A DNA stretch of 7,172 nt, from NCBI GenBank assembly GCA_937892085.1, contig CALAVD010000208.1:1-7172 (forward strand). Direction: 5' to 3'. The notes beneath the pieces were generated by a model. That model was not told the DNA's origin and did not search any database. It was given only the letters and a program-made list of their open reading frames with translations. Position 1 is the stretch's first letter. The number at the start of each line of letters is the position of its first letter. This document shows, in pieces, positions 1-6,770 of this stretch. This stretch comes from an uncultured Prevotellaceae bacterium (lineage in GTDB: Bacteria; Bacteroidota; Bacteroidia; Bacteroidales; Muribaculaceae). Position numbers and translations under genes: made by a program.

Positions 1-100
1 CTCACGTTTTTTGACAGACTGACAGACTGACATACTGAACACACGTCTGTTTGTCTTCATGTTTAATCTCTTGCTGTGTGGTCACCTGCATAACTCGCAC
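1..100. other. Intergenic region downstream of the nuo operon, no gene seen
   Basis: No plausible coding frame or RNA gene is visible. The only structure is a tandem octamer near the left edge (annotated separately) and a weak 6-bp inverted pair, acagac at 22-27 with gtctgt at 45-50. Any neighbouring gene to the left lies outside the window. Confidence 0.6.
12..39. repeat. Short tandem repeat, period 8 (TGACAGAC)
   Basis: Two exact copies of TGACAGAC (12-19 and 20-27) are followed by TGACATAC with one change (28-35) and a partial TGAA (36-39). It lies in non-coding DNA beyond the nuo terminator. It may be a simple slippage repeat; I see no partner sequence suggesting an attachment or regulatory site. 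Confidence 0.6.
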
Positions 101-140
101 TAAAAGAAGAGGAGAAACCTCAACAGGTCTCCCCTCTTCA
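101..140 (-). terminator. Rho-independent terminator of the nuo operon
   Basis: In the minus-strand transcript the arm from 139-125 (GAAGAGGGGAGACCT) pairs with the arm from 120-106 (AGGTTTCTCCTCTTC) over 15 bp around a 4-base loop (121-124). Two of the 15 pairs are G-U wobbles, which exist only in the minus-strand RNA; the plus-strand version has two A-C mismatches. UUUU follows the 3' arm (105-102). The hairpin begins 30 bases past the nuoN stop codon, so it should end the nuo transcript. Orientation, loop and U-tract all agree. Confidence 0.9.
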
Positions 141-169
141 TGGTTTATAGCGGTTTGTTAGAACCTTGC

Positions 170-1639
170 TTATATCATCGCGAAGACATCGCTGAGCGAT
201 GCTGTGATGTTGCTCAAGCCAGTGTAGATGCAACTGATGAGACCAATCAAGATAATGCCGAGGGTGCAAATTATCAAACCAGCCTTCTCGGTCCAGTGCG
301 ACTTGAGGGCGGGTATAGCACATTCGTCCTGACGGATGAACATAGCCTTTACCACCAGCAAGTAATAGTAGAGCGAGATAATGGTGTTAATTAATGCTAT
401 GAGGACGAGCACGTAGATTGCCACACTGCCAGTCTTCGCTGCGCCCACAAAGATGAAGAACTTGCTGAAGAAGCCCGCAAACGGCGGGATACCGCCGAGC
501 GAGAACATAGCCAGCATCATCACGAAGGCGAGCCAGGGATTGGTCTTGAAGAGGCCGTTATAGTCGTCGGTCGTCACCTTGCCAGTTTGACGCTCTATCA
601 CGGCAATCACGCCGAAAGCAGCAAGATTGCTGAAGATGTAAACCAAAATGTAGTACATCATCGACGCCATGCCCACGGCGTTGGCAGCTATCACGCCGAG
701 CATGATGTAGCCAGCCTGTGAGATTGACGAGAACGCCAAGAAACGCTTGAGGTTGCGCTGACGGATGGCAAAGAGGTTACCCACTGTGATGGTAATGACA
801 ATTACAGCATAGAGCATCCACTGCCACACATCGGCATAGGCAGCGCCAAACACCTGCACTAAGATGATGAAGAATGCGAAAGCCGCCGAGCCTTTACTTA
901 TTACCGAGAGGTAGCTGGTAACCATAGTGGGGGCACCCTGATAAACGTCGGCTGTCCACAAGTGGAACGGGACGAGCGAGAGCTTGAAACCGATACCGGC
1001 AATCAAGAACGCTAAAGCAAGGATTAGCAGCATCGAAGTATCACCCAAGAGATAGGTCGCCAGCTGATTGAAATAAAGGTTTCCACCCGAGAGGGCATAG
1101 ACGAAGGAAAGTCCCATGAGCATGATAGCCGACGAGAACACTGCTGTGAGCACATATTTTGCTGCTGCCTCATGGCTCTCGTAATGCTTCTTCTCAAATG
1201 CCACGAGAGTTGCCAATGGCAGAGATGCCGTCTCCAAACCAATCACGAATACCAAGAAGTGGCGTGCCGAAATCATCAGGTACATGCCGAAGAGGGTGAG
1301 CAGAATCAACTCGTAGAACTCGCCGCGGCGTATCGCCACGAAGTCACTGTTGGCCCACTTCACTGCCTGCAATAGCACAATGAACGTGCCTATGTTGAGG
1401 ATATTCTTTATTGCCCATGTGGCTTTGTCGGCTTGGAACATATCGCCGAAAATCAACCCCTCATTAACAGGGAAGAACCCTAATATCATGAAGATGCCAA
1501 AGACGATGGTTGCAAAGAGTGGCAACCCCTTCTGCGTAGATTTTGGCATGAAAGTGTCATATAAGAATACGAGCAAGAACACTGCAAGCAGTCCTAACTC
1601 TTGAGGCATCATTAAAAACTGAGAATAATCCAAATTCAT
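170..1639 (-). CDS. nuoN: NADH-quinone oxidoreductase subunit N
   Basis: NuoN is one of three antiporter-like membrane subunits of complex I and forms part of a proton channel in the membrane arm. The protein is 489 residues, close to the usual 480-490, and is hydrophobic throughout, as expected for 14 transmembrane helices. Key residues line up with E. coli NuoN: Glu136 in GLETASLPL (E133), Lys219 in GFKLSLVPFHLW (K217), Lys249 in VISKGSAAF (K247) and Lys393 in GFFSKFFIF (K395). The GIPPFAGFFSKF motif of the Proton_antipo_M family is at 383-394. The start ATG follows nuoM by 35 bases, behind an A-rich stretch with no clear Shine-Dalgarno sequence, as is common in Bacteroidetes. It is the last gene of the operon and is followed by a hairpin terminator. 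I see no damage; the identification is secure. Confidence 0.97.
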   Translation of the reverse strand: MNLDYSQFLMMPQELGLLAVFLLVFLYDTFMPKSTQKGLPLFATIVFGIFMILGFFPVNEGLIFGDMFQADKATWAIKNILNIGTFIVLLQAVKWANSDFVAIRRGEFYELILLTLFGMYLMISARHFLVFVIGLETASLPLATLVAFEKKHYESHEAAAKYVLTAVFSSAIMLMGLSFVYALSGGNLYFNQLATYLLGDTSMLLILALAFLIAGIGFKLSLVPFHLWTADVYQGAPTMVTSYLSVISKGSAAFAFFIILVQVFGAAYADVWQWMLYAVIVITITVGNLFAIRQRNLKRFLAFSSISQAGYIMLGVIAANAVGMASMMYYILVYIFSNLAAFGVIAVIERQTGKVTTDDYNGLFKTNPWLAFVMMLAMFSLGGIPPFAGFFSKFFIFVGAAKTGSVAIYVLVLIALINTIISLYYYLLVVKAMFIRQDECAIPALKSHWTEKAGLIICTLGIILIGLISCIYTGLSNITASLSDVFAMI

Positions 1640-1674
1640 AATTATATCTTATCTTTTTTAATTCTACACTGTAA

Positions 1675-3195
1675 TTACATAACACTTGTCAAAGCCTTCA
1701 CCACAGGATCAAAGCTGTCGCGGATGATGTTGATGAAGAAATTGGGGAAACAGCCGATGATTGCCACGCAAATGATGAGAGTGGCGGTGGCTATGCGCTC
1801 GGTGGGCTCGGCGTCGGTGAGAGTGCGGTGATGCTCGTTCTGAACAGCGCCATAGAGCAGCTTGCCCACAACACGCAGGATATAAACCGCAGTGATAACA
1901 ATCGATGTGGTGGCGGCGATGGTAAGCACGCGGTGGAACATATCGGTGTGTTCAAACGAGCCAACGAATATCGTCATCTCGGCAACGAAGCCGCTCAAGC
2001 CTGGCAGACCCAACGAAGCAAAACCGGCAATCACATATCCCACGCCCAAATATGGCATGATGTGCATCAAGCCACCCATCTCGCGGATGTCGCGTGTGTG
2101 TGTGCGACCGTAAATCATACCGATGAGGGCGAAGAACAAGGCTGTCATCAAGCCGTGAGAGAGCATCTGGAGTACTGCACCTGTCATTGCGGTGTGGTTA
2201 AACATCAGGATTGCGAAGAGCACCATACCGCAGTGGCTAACCGACGAGTAAGCGTTGATATACTTGAGGTCGGTCTGTACACATGCGCTGAAGGCGCCAT
2301 ACACAATGCTGATACCTGTCAATGTCAAGAAAATCCATCCCAACTGCTGAGCTGCAAAAGGCATGAGGAAGATGGCAATGCGGAAGCAGCCATATCCACC
2401 AAGCTTCATGAGCACGCCAGCATGGAGCATCGACACCGCAGTGGGAGCGCTGGCATGACCATCGGGCGACCATGTGTGGAACGGGAACATAGCTCCCAGC
2501 ACACCAAATCCCACAAATGTGAGCGGGAACAGATACATCTGCCAGTTGTGAGGAATGGCATCATTCTGGGCAATCTCGAGCAAGTTCATGGTGAGTGGCT
2601 GACCCTCGGGAGCCGAGTGGAAGTAAATTCCAATGATGCCGAGCATCAAGAATGCCGAGCCTCCCATCAGCATGAGAGTAAGCTTCATGGCGCTATAGGT
2701 TTTGTTACCACTACCCCACACACCAATGAGCAAGTACATTGGGATGAGTGCCACCTCATAGAACATGAACATGGTGAAAAGGTCCACGCTGATGAAGAAG
2801 CCAAACACACCTGTCGAAAGGAGGAAGAACCACAAGAAGAACTGCTTGGGCAGTGGATCCATCTTCCATGACGCAAACACTCCGGCAAAGACGATGAACG
2901 CCGACAGCAGTATCATCACCACCGACACACCGTCCACGCCAAGGGCGAGCTTGATATTCAGGGGCTCATACCAGGTAACACTGGTTTGCAAAATCATGTC
3001 GGAGGTGTTGCCCAAGGAACGTGCCCTAAGGAACATATACACCAGATATATAGCCATTGCCACGAGAGCAGTGGCGCCGGTCACGGCAACGGCCCTAATC
3101 GCATCGATGCCCTTATTTCTCGTCAGCGCCAAGCCGGCAAGAGTGAGCACGGGGATTATCACGAAATAAATAAGTATATTAGAGAATATTTCCAT
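1675..3195 (-). CDS. nuoM: NADH-quinone oxidoreductase subunit M
   Basis: NuoM is the central antiporter-like, proton-translocating membrane subunit of complex I. The 506-residue length is normal for the family. Conserved features include the TM5 glutamate Glu147 in FYEVALIPMYLLIG (E. coli E144), the signature PFHTWSPDGHASAPTA at 238-253, the TM8 lysine Lys264 in GVLMKLGGYG (E. coli K265), SHGL at 346-349, and Glu406 in SGFVAEMTIF (E. coli E407). The odd point is the position of the TM7 lysine (E. coli K234): the local sequence is GFGVLGAMFPFHTW, which puts Leu233 there. The GHASAPTA form of the signature resembles Bacteroidetes homologues as I recall them, so this is probably a clade feature and not damage. 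The gene lies 28 bases after nuoL and 35 bases before nuoN, so it is co-transcribed with both. Confidence 0.97.
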   Translation of the reverse strand: MEIFSNILIYFVIIPVLTLAGLALTRNKGIDAIRAVAVTGATALVAMAIYLVYMFLRARSLGNTSDMILQTSVTWYEPLNIKLALGVDGVSVVMILLSAFIVFAGVFASWKMDPLPKQFFLWFFLLSTGVFGFFISVDLFTMFMFYEVALIPMYLLIGVWGSGNKTYSAMKLTLMLMGGSAFLMLGIIGIYFHSAPEGQPLTMNLLEIAQNDAIPHNWQMYLFPLTFVGFGVLGAMFPFHTWSPDGHASAPTAVSMLHAGVLMKLGGYGCFRIAIFLMPFAAQQLGWIFLTLTGISIVYGAFSACVQTDLKYINAYSSVSHCGMVLFAILMFNHTAMTGAVLQMLSHGLMTALFFALIGMIYGRTHTRDIREMGGLMHIMPYLGVGYVIAGFASLGLPGLSGFVAEMTIFVGSFEHTDMFHRVLTIAATTSIVITAVYILRVVGKLLYGAVQNEHHRTLTDAEPTERIATATLIICVAIIGCFPNFFINIIRDSFDPVVKALTSVM

Positions 3196-3223
3196 AATCT
3201 TTACTGTTATTTAGAACCGTTGA

Positions 3224-5206
3224 TTAAATGCAAAGTATTACTGCACCAGTGATAGCCGCCAAGAGCACTGCGCCTATGATATAATAGGACACATAGCCTT
3301 GCACACTACCCGACTGCATCTTGCGGATACCGTAGGAGGCGCTGTTAGTCACATTACCAAGAAGGTTGAAGAAACCGTCGATGATAATTCGGTCGAACCA
3401 AGCAATGGGCTTACTGATACACTGGAAGATAACCTTGTGAGTAATGAACTGATAAAGCTCGTCCATGTAGAAGCGCTTGTAGCTTGCAGTCCACAGACCC
3501 TTGAACATCGTCGCCAACTTGTCGGGAAGAGGATTCTCTTTCCAGTACATTACTGTAGCGAGACCTATACCCACGAGAGCGATACCCACGCTCACACCGG
3601 CGATTTGCCAGTTCATGTGAGTCTCGAGGGCCGCACCGTTCCAAGTGACGAGTTTGCCAAATGGCACGAATCCTGCCACACACGAGATGAGCGCCAGCAC
3701 AATCAGTGGCACGGTCATTGTCCAAGGTTGGTCTTTTGGAGCGTGCTCGCCATGAACCTCATGTTTCTTCCAGAAGAAGATGAGGTAATAGATGCGGAAC
3801 ATATAGAACGCTGTCATTCCGGCAACCATGCTCATCCACAAGCCCCAACCTAAGCCCTTCTCGTAGCAAGCCACGAGAATCTCGTCCTTGCTAAAGAAGC
3901 CGGCAAAGGGAGGAATACCCGCAATCGCCAAGCAACCAATGAGGAAGGCGATACTGGTGATGGGCATGTACTTGTGCAGGCCGTGCATCTTGCTGTTCTC
4001 ATTACTGTGAACAGCATGGATAATAGCACCGGCGCACAAGAAGAGCAACGCCTTGAACATAGCGTGAGTGAACAGGTGGAACATCGATGCCATGTAGCCA
4101 AGTCCTGCCTCATGACCACCTATGAGAGCGCCATCGGCCGAGCTCACGGCCAGTGAAGTCATCATGAAGGCAATCTGAGAGATTGTGGAAAATGCCAACG
4201 CACGCTTGATGTCGCTCTGGGTGCAGGCTATCGCCGCAGCATAGAACGCCGTGAAAGCGCCCACCACGCAGATGATGTCCATAGCACCCTGCTCCAGCAC
4301 ATAAAGCGGGAACATGCGGGCTACCAGGAACACACCAGCCACAACCATTGTGGCGGCATGGATAAGCGCCGAGACAGGAGTAGGACCCTCCATCGCGTCG
4401 GGGAGCCAGATGTGCAACGGATACATAGCACTCTTACCGGCACCGCCAATGAAGATGAAGGTCAACGCCCAACCAGTAACCGAGCAACCCATGAAGGTGA
4501 GCCCCTGAGCACTGGTGAACGCGTTTATTACCTCACCGCCATTCTTGCCCATGATATCAATGAAGTCGAAGGTCTTGGTGTAATAAGAGAGTATCAAAAT
4601 ACCAATCAGGAAGAACAAGTCGGCAAGACGAGTGACGATAAACGCCTTCTTCGACGCATGATTGGCAGGTTGAAGACCGTAATAGAAACCAATGAGCAGG
4701 TAGGACGAAACACCCACCATCTCAAAGAAAATGAACATCTGGAAGATGTTGGTAGAAACCACCAGCCCAAGCATTGAGAAGGTGAACAATGCCAAGTCGG
4801 CATAGTAGCGCTGGAAGCCTTTCTCGGGGTTGCCATCGTGGTCGCTCATGTAGCCCAAGCTGTAGAGGTGCACCATGAACGACACCGTGCAGATGACAAT
4901 GAGCATCATTGCCGAGATGGGGTCGAGCAGTACACCAAGCTTCACCACGAGCTTATCGGCGTAGAACGAGAGCCAGGTCCAGTCGGTAGGCACCAACTGC
5001 TGATATACACCATCAACCTTTTGTGGTCCTTCACCAAAGAAATAAGTAAACGCTATGGCATAGGCCAACACTGTGGTCACAGCCATTCCTAACACGCCTA
5101 TCACTCCAGTAATCTTGCGAGGCATCTTTGTACCCACAAGCCCCAGAAACAGGAACATGAACAGAGGTATGGCAAGAACGTATATTGTACTATTTAGTAG
5201 TTGCAT
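3224..5206 (-). CDS. nuoL: NADH-quinone oxidoreductase subunit L
   Basis: NuoL is the distal antiporter-like subunit of complex I. Besides its proton channel, its long C-terminal lateral helix runs along NuoM and NuoN. The protein has 660 residues, longer than E. coli NuoL (613) but within the family range. Visible landmarks are Glu162 in FFEMVGVSSYLLIGFYYG (E. coli E144), Lys258 in GAGKSAMYPLHIWLPDAMEG (K229), His283 in the LIHAATMV motif, SDIKRALAFSTISQ at 331-344, Lys385 in HAMFKALLFL (K342) and Lys440 in GFFSKDEIL (K399). A charged, His-rich loop lies near 480-494. After about residue 560 comes the amphipathic region and a final membrane anchor. The ATG is only 6 bases past the nuoK stop, which suggests translational coupling. 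The frame is intact. Confidence 0.98.
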   Translation of the reverse strand: MQLLNSTIYVLAIPLFMFLFLGLVGTKMPRKITGVIGVLGMAVTTVLAYAIAFTYFFGEGPQKVDGVYQQLVPTDWTWLSFYADKLVVKLGVLLDPISAMMLIVICTVSFMVHLYSLGYMSDHDGNPEKGFQRYYADLALFTFSMLGLVVSTNIFQMFIFFEMVGVSSYLLIGFYYGLQPANHASKKAFIVTRLADLFFLIGILILSYYTKTFDFIDIMGKNGGEVINAFTSAQGLTFMGCSVTGWALTFIFIGGAGKSAMYPLHIWLPDAMEGPTPVSALIHAATMVVAGVFLVARMFPLYVLEQGAMDIICVVGAFTAFYAAAIACTQSDIKRALAFSTISQIAFMMTSLAVSSADGALIGGHEAGLGYMASMFHLFTHAMFKALLFLCAGAIIHAVHSNENSKMHGLHKYMPITSIAFLIGCLAIAGIPPFAGFFSKDEILVACYEKGLGWGLWMSMVAGMTAFYMFRIYYLIFFWKKHEVHGEHAPKDQPWTMTVPLIVLALISCVAGFVPFGKLVTWNGAALETHMNWQIAGVSVGIALVGIGLATVMYWKENPLPDKLATMFKGLWTASYKRFYMDELYQFITHKVIFQCISKPIAWFDRIIIDGFFNLLGNVTNSASYGIRKMQSGSVQGYVSYYIIGAVLLAAITGAVILCI

Positions 5207-5212
5207 AACTGT

Positions 5213-5524
5213 TTAAAATTTCATTTTAGTAATTTGGTTAATATCAACCTTCTTCGCCACACGATACACGTTGATGATGATAGCAATCGCCACAGCAGTC
5301 TCGGCAGCGGCAATGGCTATAGCAAACAGGCTGAAGAACATGCCTTCGTGACCGGCAGGGAACAAGTAACGGTTGAATACCGCAAAATTGATGTCAACAG
5401 CATTGAGCATCAACTCCAGCGAAATCAACATCGCAATCATATTCTTGCGGGTGATGAACCCGTAAACACCACATCCAAACATGATGAGGCTCGGAATGAG
5501 ATACATTAATAATGACAGTTTCAT
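5213..5524 (-). CDS. nuoK: NADH-quinone oxidoreductase subunit K
   Basis: NuoK is a small membrane subunit of complex I (homologous to mitochondrial ND4L and to MrpC) that forms part of the fourth proton path near the quinone site. The protein has 103 residues, typical of the family, with three hydrophobic helices. Both functional membrane glutamates are present: Glu37 in MLISLELMLNAV (E. coli E36) and Glu75 in AIAAAETAVAIAI (E. coli E72). The gene starts 20 bases after the nuoJ stop, behind an unusually good Shine-Dalgarno sequence for this group (annotated separately), and ends 6 bases before nuoL. The C-terminus is basic, as expected. Confidence 0.98.
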   Translation of the reverse strand: MKLSLLMYLIPSLIMFGCGVYGFITRKNMIAMLISLELMLNAVDINFAVFNRYLFPAGHEGMFFSLFAIAIAAAETAVAIAIIINVYRVAKKVDINQITKMKF

Positions 5525-5532
5525 TTTATTCT

Positions 5533-5539
5533 CTCCTTT
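5533..5539 (-). promoter_or_regulatory. Strong Shine-Dalgarno sequence for nuoK
   Basis: The minus strand reads AAAGGAG with 8 bases between it and the nuoK ATG, an ideal ribosome binding site. None of the other five nuo genes in the window has an equally clear one; their start regions are A-rich only. This supports the chosen nuoK start. Confidence 0.75.
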
Positions 5540-5544
5540 CTTTT

Positions 5545-6057
5545 TTAACGTTTACGGGCAATAACTATAGCACCAATGATGCATGCCAGCAACAGCACGC
5601 TCAGTGCCTCGAAAGGCAACAGATAGCCTTTGTTGCTGAGCAATTCAGTTCCCAACTTGTCAACAGTAAAACTATCGGCAGCAGCAAGCTCCACAGCTTC
5701 CTTGATCTTGACAAAGCTGAAGAGTGCAGCGCCGCACACGAGCACTCCTAACCCACATGCCGTGAGCCCAAGTGCCCTGCGATGTGAAGTGAGCGCTTCG
5801 GAGTCCTCACCAGGCTTGTGAGTGAGCATTATAGCAAACACAAACAAGACGACTATACCACCGGCATAAACGGCAATTTGTGTAGCACCCAAGAACTCAT
5901 AATCCATCTGGAAGTAAATGCCGGCTGTTGCCAAGAGCACAAACAACAGATAGGTTGCTGAGCGCAAAATTTTCTTCGTCGTCACTGTGAGCACCGAGAA
6001 GACGATGATCGCCAGTGCGAACACGAAATACATGATTACATTTCCAATTGAATCCAT
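5545..6057 (-). CDS. nuoJ: NADH-quinone oxidoreductase subunit J
   Basis: NuoJ (mitochondrial ND6) is a membrane subunit of complex I next to the quinone cavity; its third helix couples quinone reduction to proton pumping. The protein has 170 residues starting MDSIGNVIMYFVF. The conserved third-helix signature is QIAVYAGGIVVLFVFAIML at 60-78, with the conserved tyrosine at 64. I chose the ATG at 6055-6057 because the frame remains open upstream to 6276 only as a shadow of nuoI: the extra 73 residues are Ser/Pro/Arg-rich and unlike NuoJ. This start is one base after the nuoI stop, and the AAAGAAGAA of the nuoI end can serve as a weak ribosome binding site, which suggests coupled translation. 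A hydrophilic stretch near 118-145 separates the fourth and fifth helices. Confidence 0.96.
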   Translation of the reverse strand: MDSIGNVIMYFVFALAIIVFSVLTVTTKKILRSATYLLFVLLATAGIYFQMDYEFLGATQIAVYAGGIVVLFVFAIMLTHKPGEDSEALTSHRRALGLTACGLGVLVCGAALFSFVKIKEAVELAAADSFTVDKLGTELLSNKGYLLPFEALSVLLLACIIGAIVIARKR

Positions 6058-6058
6058 A

Positions 6059-6640
6059 TTATTCTTCTTTTTTATCTGCGTTAGGTGACTGAACATCGGC
6101 GGCACTGGGCTTGGCAGGCTCCGCAACCTCGGGCTTTGCCTCGGGTTTTGGAGATGCTGGCTTGGCAGCTGGTTCAGGAGCCGGTTTCTCTTTCTCAGGC
6201 AGATAGTTGAGCTGCTTGAGAAGTGCCTCGCGGCGGAACACCGCCTGCTCAAAGTCGTTAGAGAACTCGATGGCATCGGTGGGACAAGTGTTTACACAGA
6301 GTCCGCAGAAGGTGCAACTTCCCAAGTCATACATATACTTGTCGAGCTTCATCTTCTTCTTGCCATTGGGCAGGTCAACCATGCGGGTGGTAATCTGAAT
6401 AGTGCCGTTAGGGCAATTACGCTCACACGTCTTGCACGCGATGCACTTGTGATAACCCTCCTCGTCATAGATGAACTGTAACGTGGCCCTAAATCTCTCG
6501 GGGATTTCAAGCTCTGCCCTATTCTCGGGATACTGCTCGGTGACCTTTTTGGTAAAGAGCTCTTTACCCGTCACTTCCATACCCTTGATAAGGCTATGAG
6601 CACCCGTAAATATTGAAGAGAAATACTCCTTGATGTTCAT
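6059..6640 (-). CDS. nuoI: NADH-quinone oxidoreductase subunit I (2x 4Fe-4S ferredoxin)
   Basis: NuoI carries clusters N6a and N6b, which pass electrons along the peripheral arm of complex I towards cluster N2 and quinone. Two ferredoxin motifs are complete: Cys66, 69, 72 and 76 in CIACKTCERNCPNGTI, and Cys109, 112, 115 and 119 in CTFCGLCVNTCPTDAIE. The N-terminus (MNIKEYFSSIFTGAHSL, then VTEQYPENR at 33-41) is full length for the family. After about residue 147 a tail of some 47 residues is rich in Pro, Ala, Lys and Glu and is probably disordered. It makes the protein 193 residues, longer than the 150-180 common in relatives. The expected upstream neighbour nuoH is absent. A 130-base non-coding gap precedes the start, with no clear Shine-Dalgarno sequence. 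Confidence 0.96.
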   Translation of the reverse strand: MNIKEYFSSIFTGAHSLIKGMEVTGKELFTKKVTEQYPENRAELEIPERFRATLQFIYDEEGYHKCIACKTCERNCPNGTIQITTRMVDLPNGKKKMKLDKYMYDLGSCTFCGLCVNTCPTDAIEFSNDFEQAVFRREALLKQLNYLPEKEKPAPEPAAKPASPKPEAKPEVAEPAKPSAADVQSPNADKKEE

Positions 6641-6658
6641 AATTATGTTTTGTCGGTG

Positions 6659-6678
6659 ATGTGCTGGTTACAACACAC
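6659..6678 (-). other. Small hairpin just upstream of the nuoI start
   Basis: In minus-strand RNA, GUGUGUUG (6678-6671) pairs with CAGCACAU (6666-6659) around the loop UAAC. The stem is 8 bp and includes two G-U wobbles, which form on this strand only. It ends 18 bases before the nuoI ATG, so it could affect ribosome access. Chance occurrence is possible. Confidence 0.4.
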
Positions 6679-6684
6679 TGATAA

Positions 6685-6745
6685 TTTATGCCTCAGTTCA
6701 TTATTCTGGTACCTCTCAAGCAAACAGGCATAAAAGATTTGCTTG
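6685..6745 (-). repeat. Two interleaved inverted repeats, possible H-type pseudoknot
   Basis: Minus-strand order: CAAGCAAA (6745-6738), 3 bases, TTTATGCCT (6734-6726), 1 base, TTTGCTTG (6724-6717), 23 bases, AGGCATAAA (6693-6685). The first and third segments pair over 8 bp, and the second and fourth over 9 bp, all Watson-Crick. The order A-B-A'-B' is that of an H-type pseudoknot, or of two competing hairpins. It matches no riboswitch class that I recognise. It could be a nuoI leader element, the 3' end of the upstream transcript, or coincidence. Confidence 0.45.
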
Positions 6746-6755
6746 CCGGCACATA

Positions 6756-6770
6756 TTTTTTTTAAAAAAA
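6756..6770. repeat. T8A7 homopolymer tract
   Basis: Eight T followed by seven A form a self-complementary A/T block directly against the stop codon of the right-hand frame. On the minus strand this puts seven T straight after that stop, but no GC-rich hairpin precedes them, so a standard terminator is not supported. Confidence 0.6.

Larger units (their letters stand above)
6641..6770 (-). other. Non-coding gap where nuoH would be expected
   Basis: These 130 bases separate nuoI from the upstream stop codon. No frame resembles NuoH. The gap holds a small hairpin, two interleaved inverted repeats and a T8A7 tract, all listed separately. I found no convincing Bacteroidetes promoter (TAnnTTTG with an upstream TTTG), although transcription of nuoI from here would need one unless it reads through from the right. 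Confidence 0.6.

Noticed and set aside
101..140. Terminator acting on the plus strand
   Set aside because: Two positions become A-C mismatches in plus-strand RNA and no U-run follows, whereas the minus strand gives a full 15-bp stem plus UUUU.
1640..1660. TATAAT-like sequence just before nuoN as an internal promoter
   Set aside because: It touches the start codon, Bacteroidetes primary sigma factors do not use the TATAAT consensus, and the 35-base gap fits a single operon.
1828..2871. 347-codon plus-strand open frame antisense to nuoM
   Set aside because: Its product is rich in His, Glu, Gln and Cys with no recognisable domain, as expected for the complement of a hydrophobic membrane gene; nuoM on the other strand is unambiguous.
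3299..3853. 184-codon plus-strand open frame antisense to nuoL
   Set aside because: It lies wholly within the conserved nuoL gene, has no recognisable motif, and its composition mirrors the opposite strand.
6058..6276. N-terminal extension of nuoJ by 73 codons
   Set aside because: The extension is the +1 shadow of the nuoI tail, Ser/Pro/Arg-rich and unlike any NuoJ; the MDSIGN start one base after the nuoI stop gives a normal 170-residue protein.
6717..6763. Plus-strand terminator formed by CAAGCAAA/TTTGCTTG followed by the T8 run
   Set aside because: The T-run begins 10 bases after the stem, the stem is A/T-rich, and no plus-strand gene ends to its left, since nuoI is on the minus strand.
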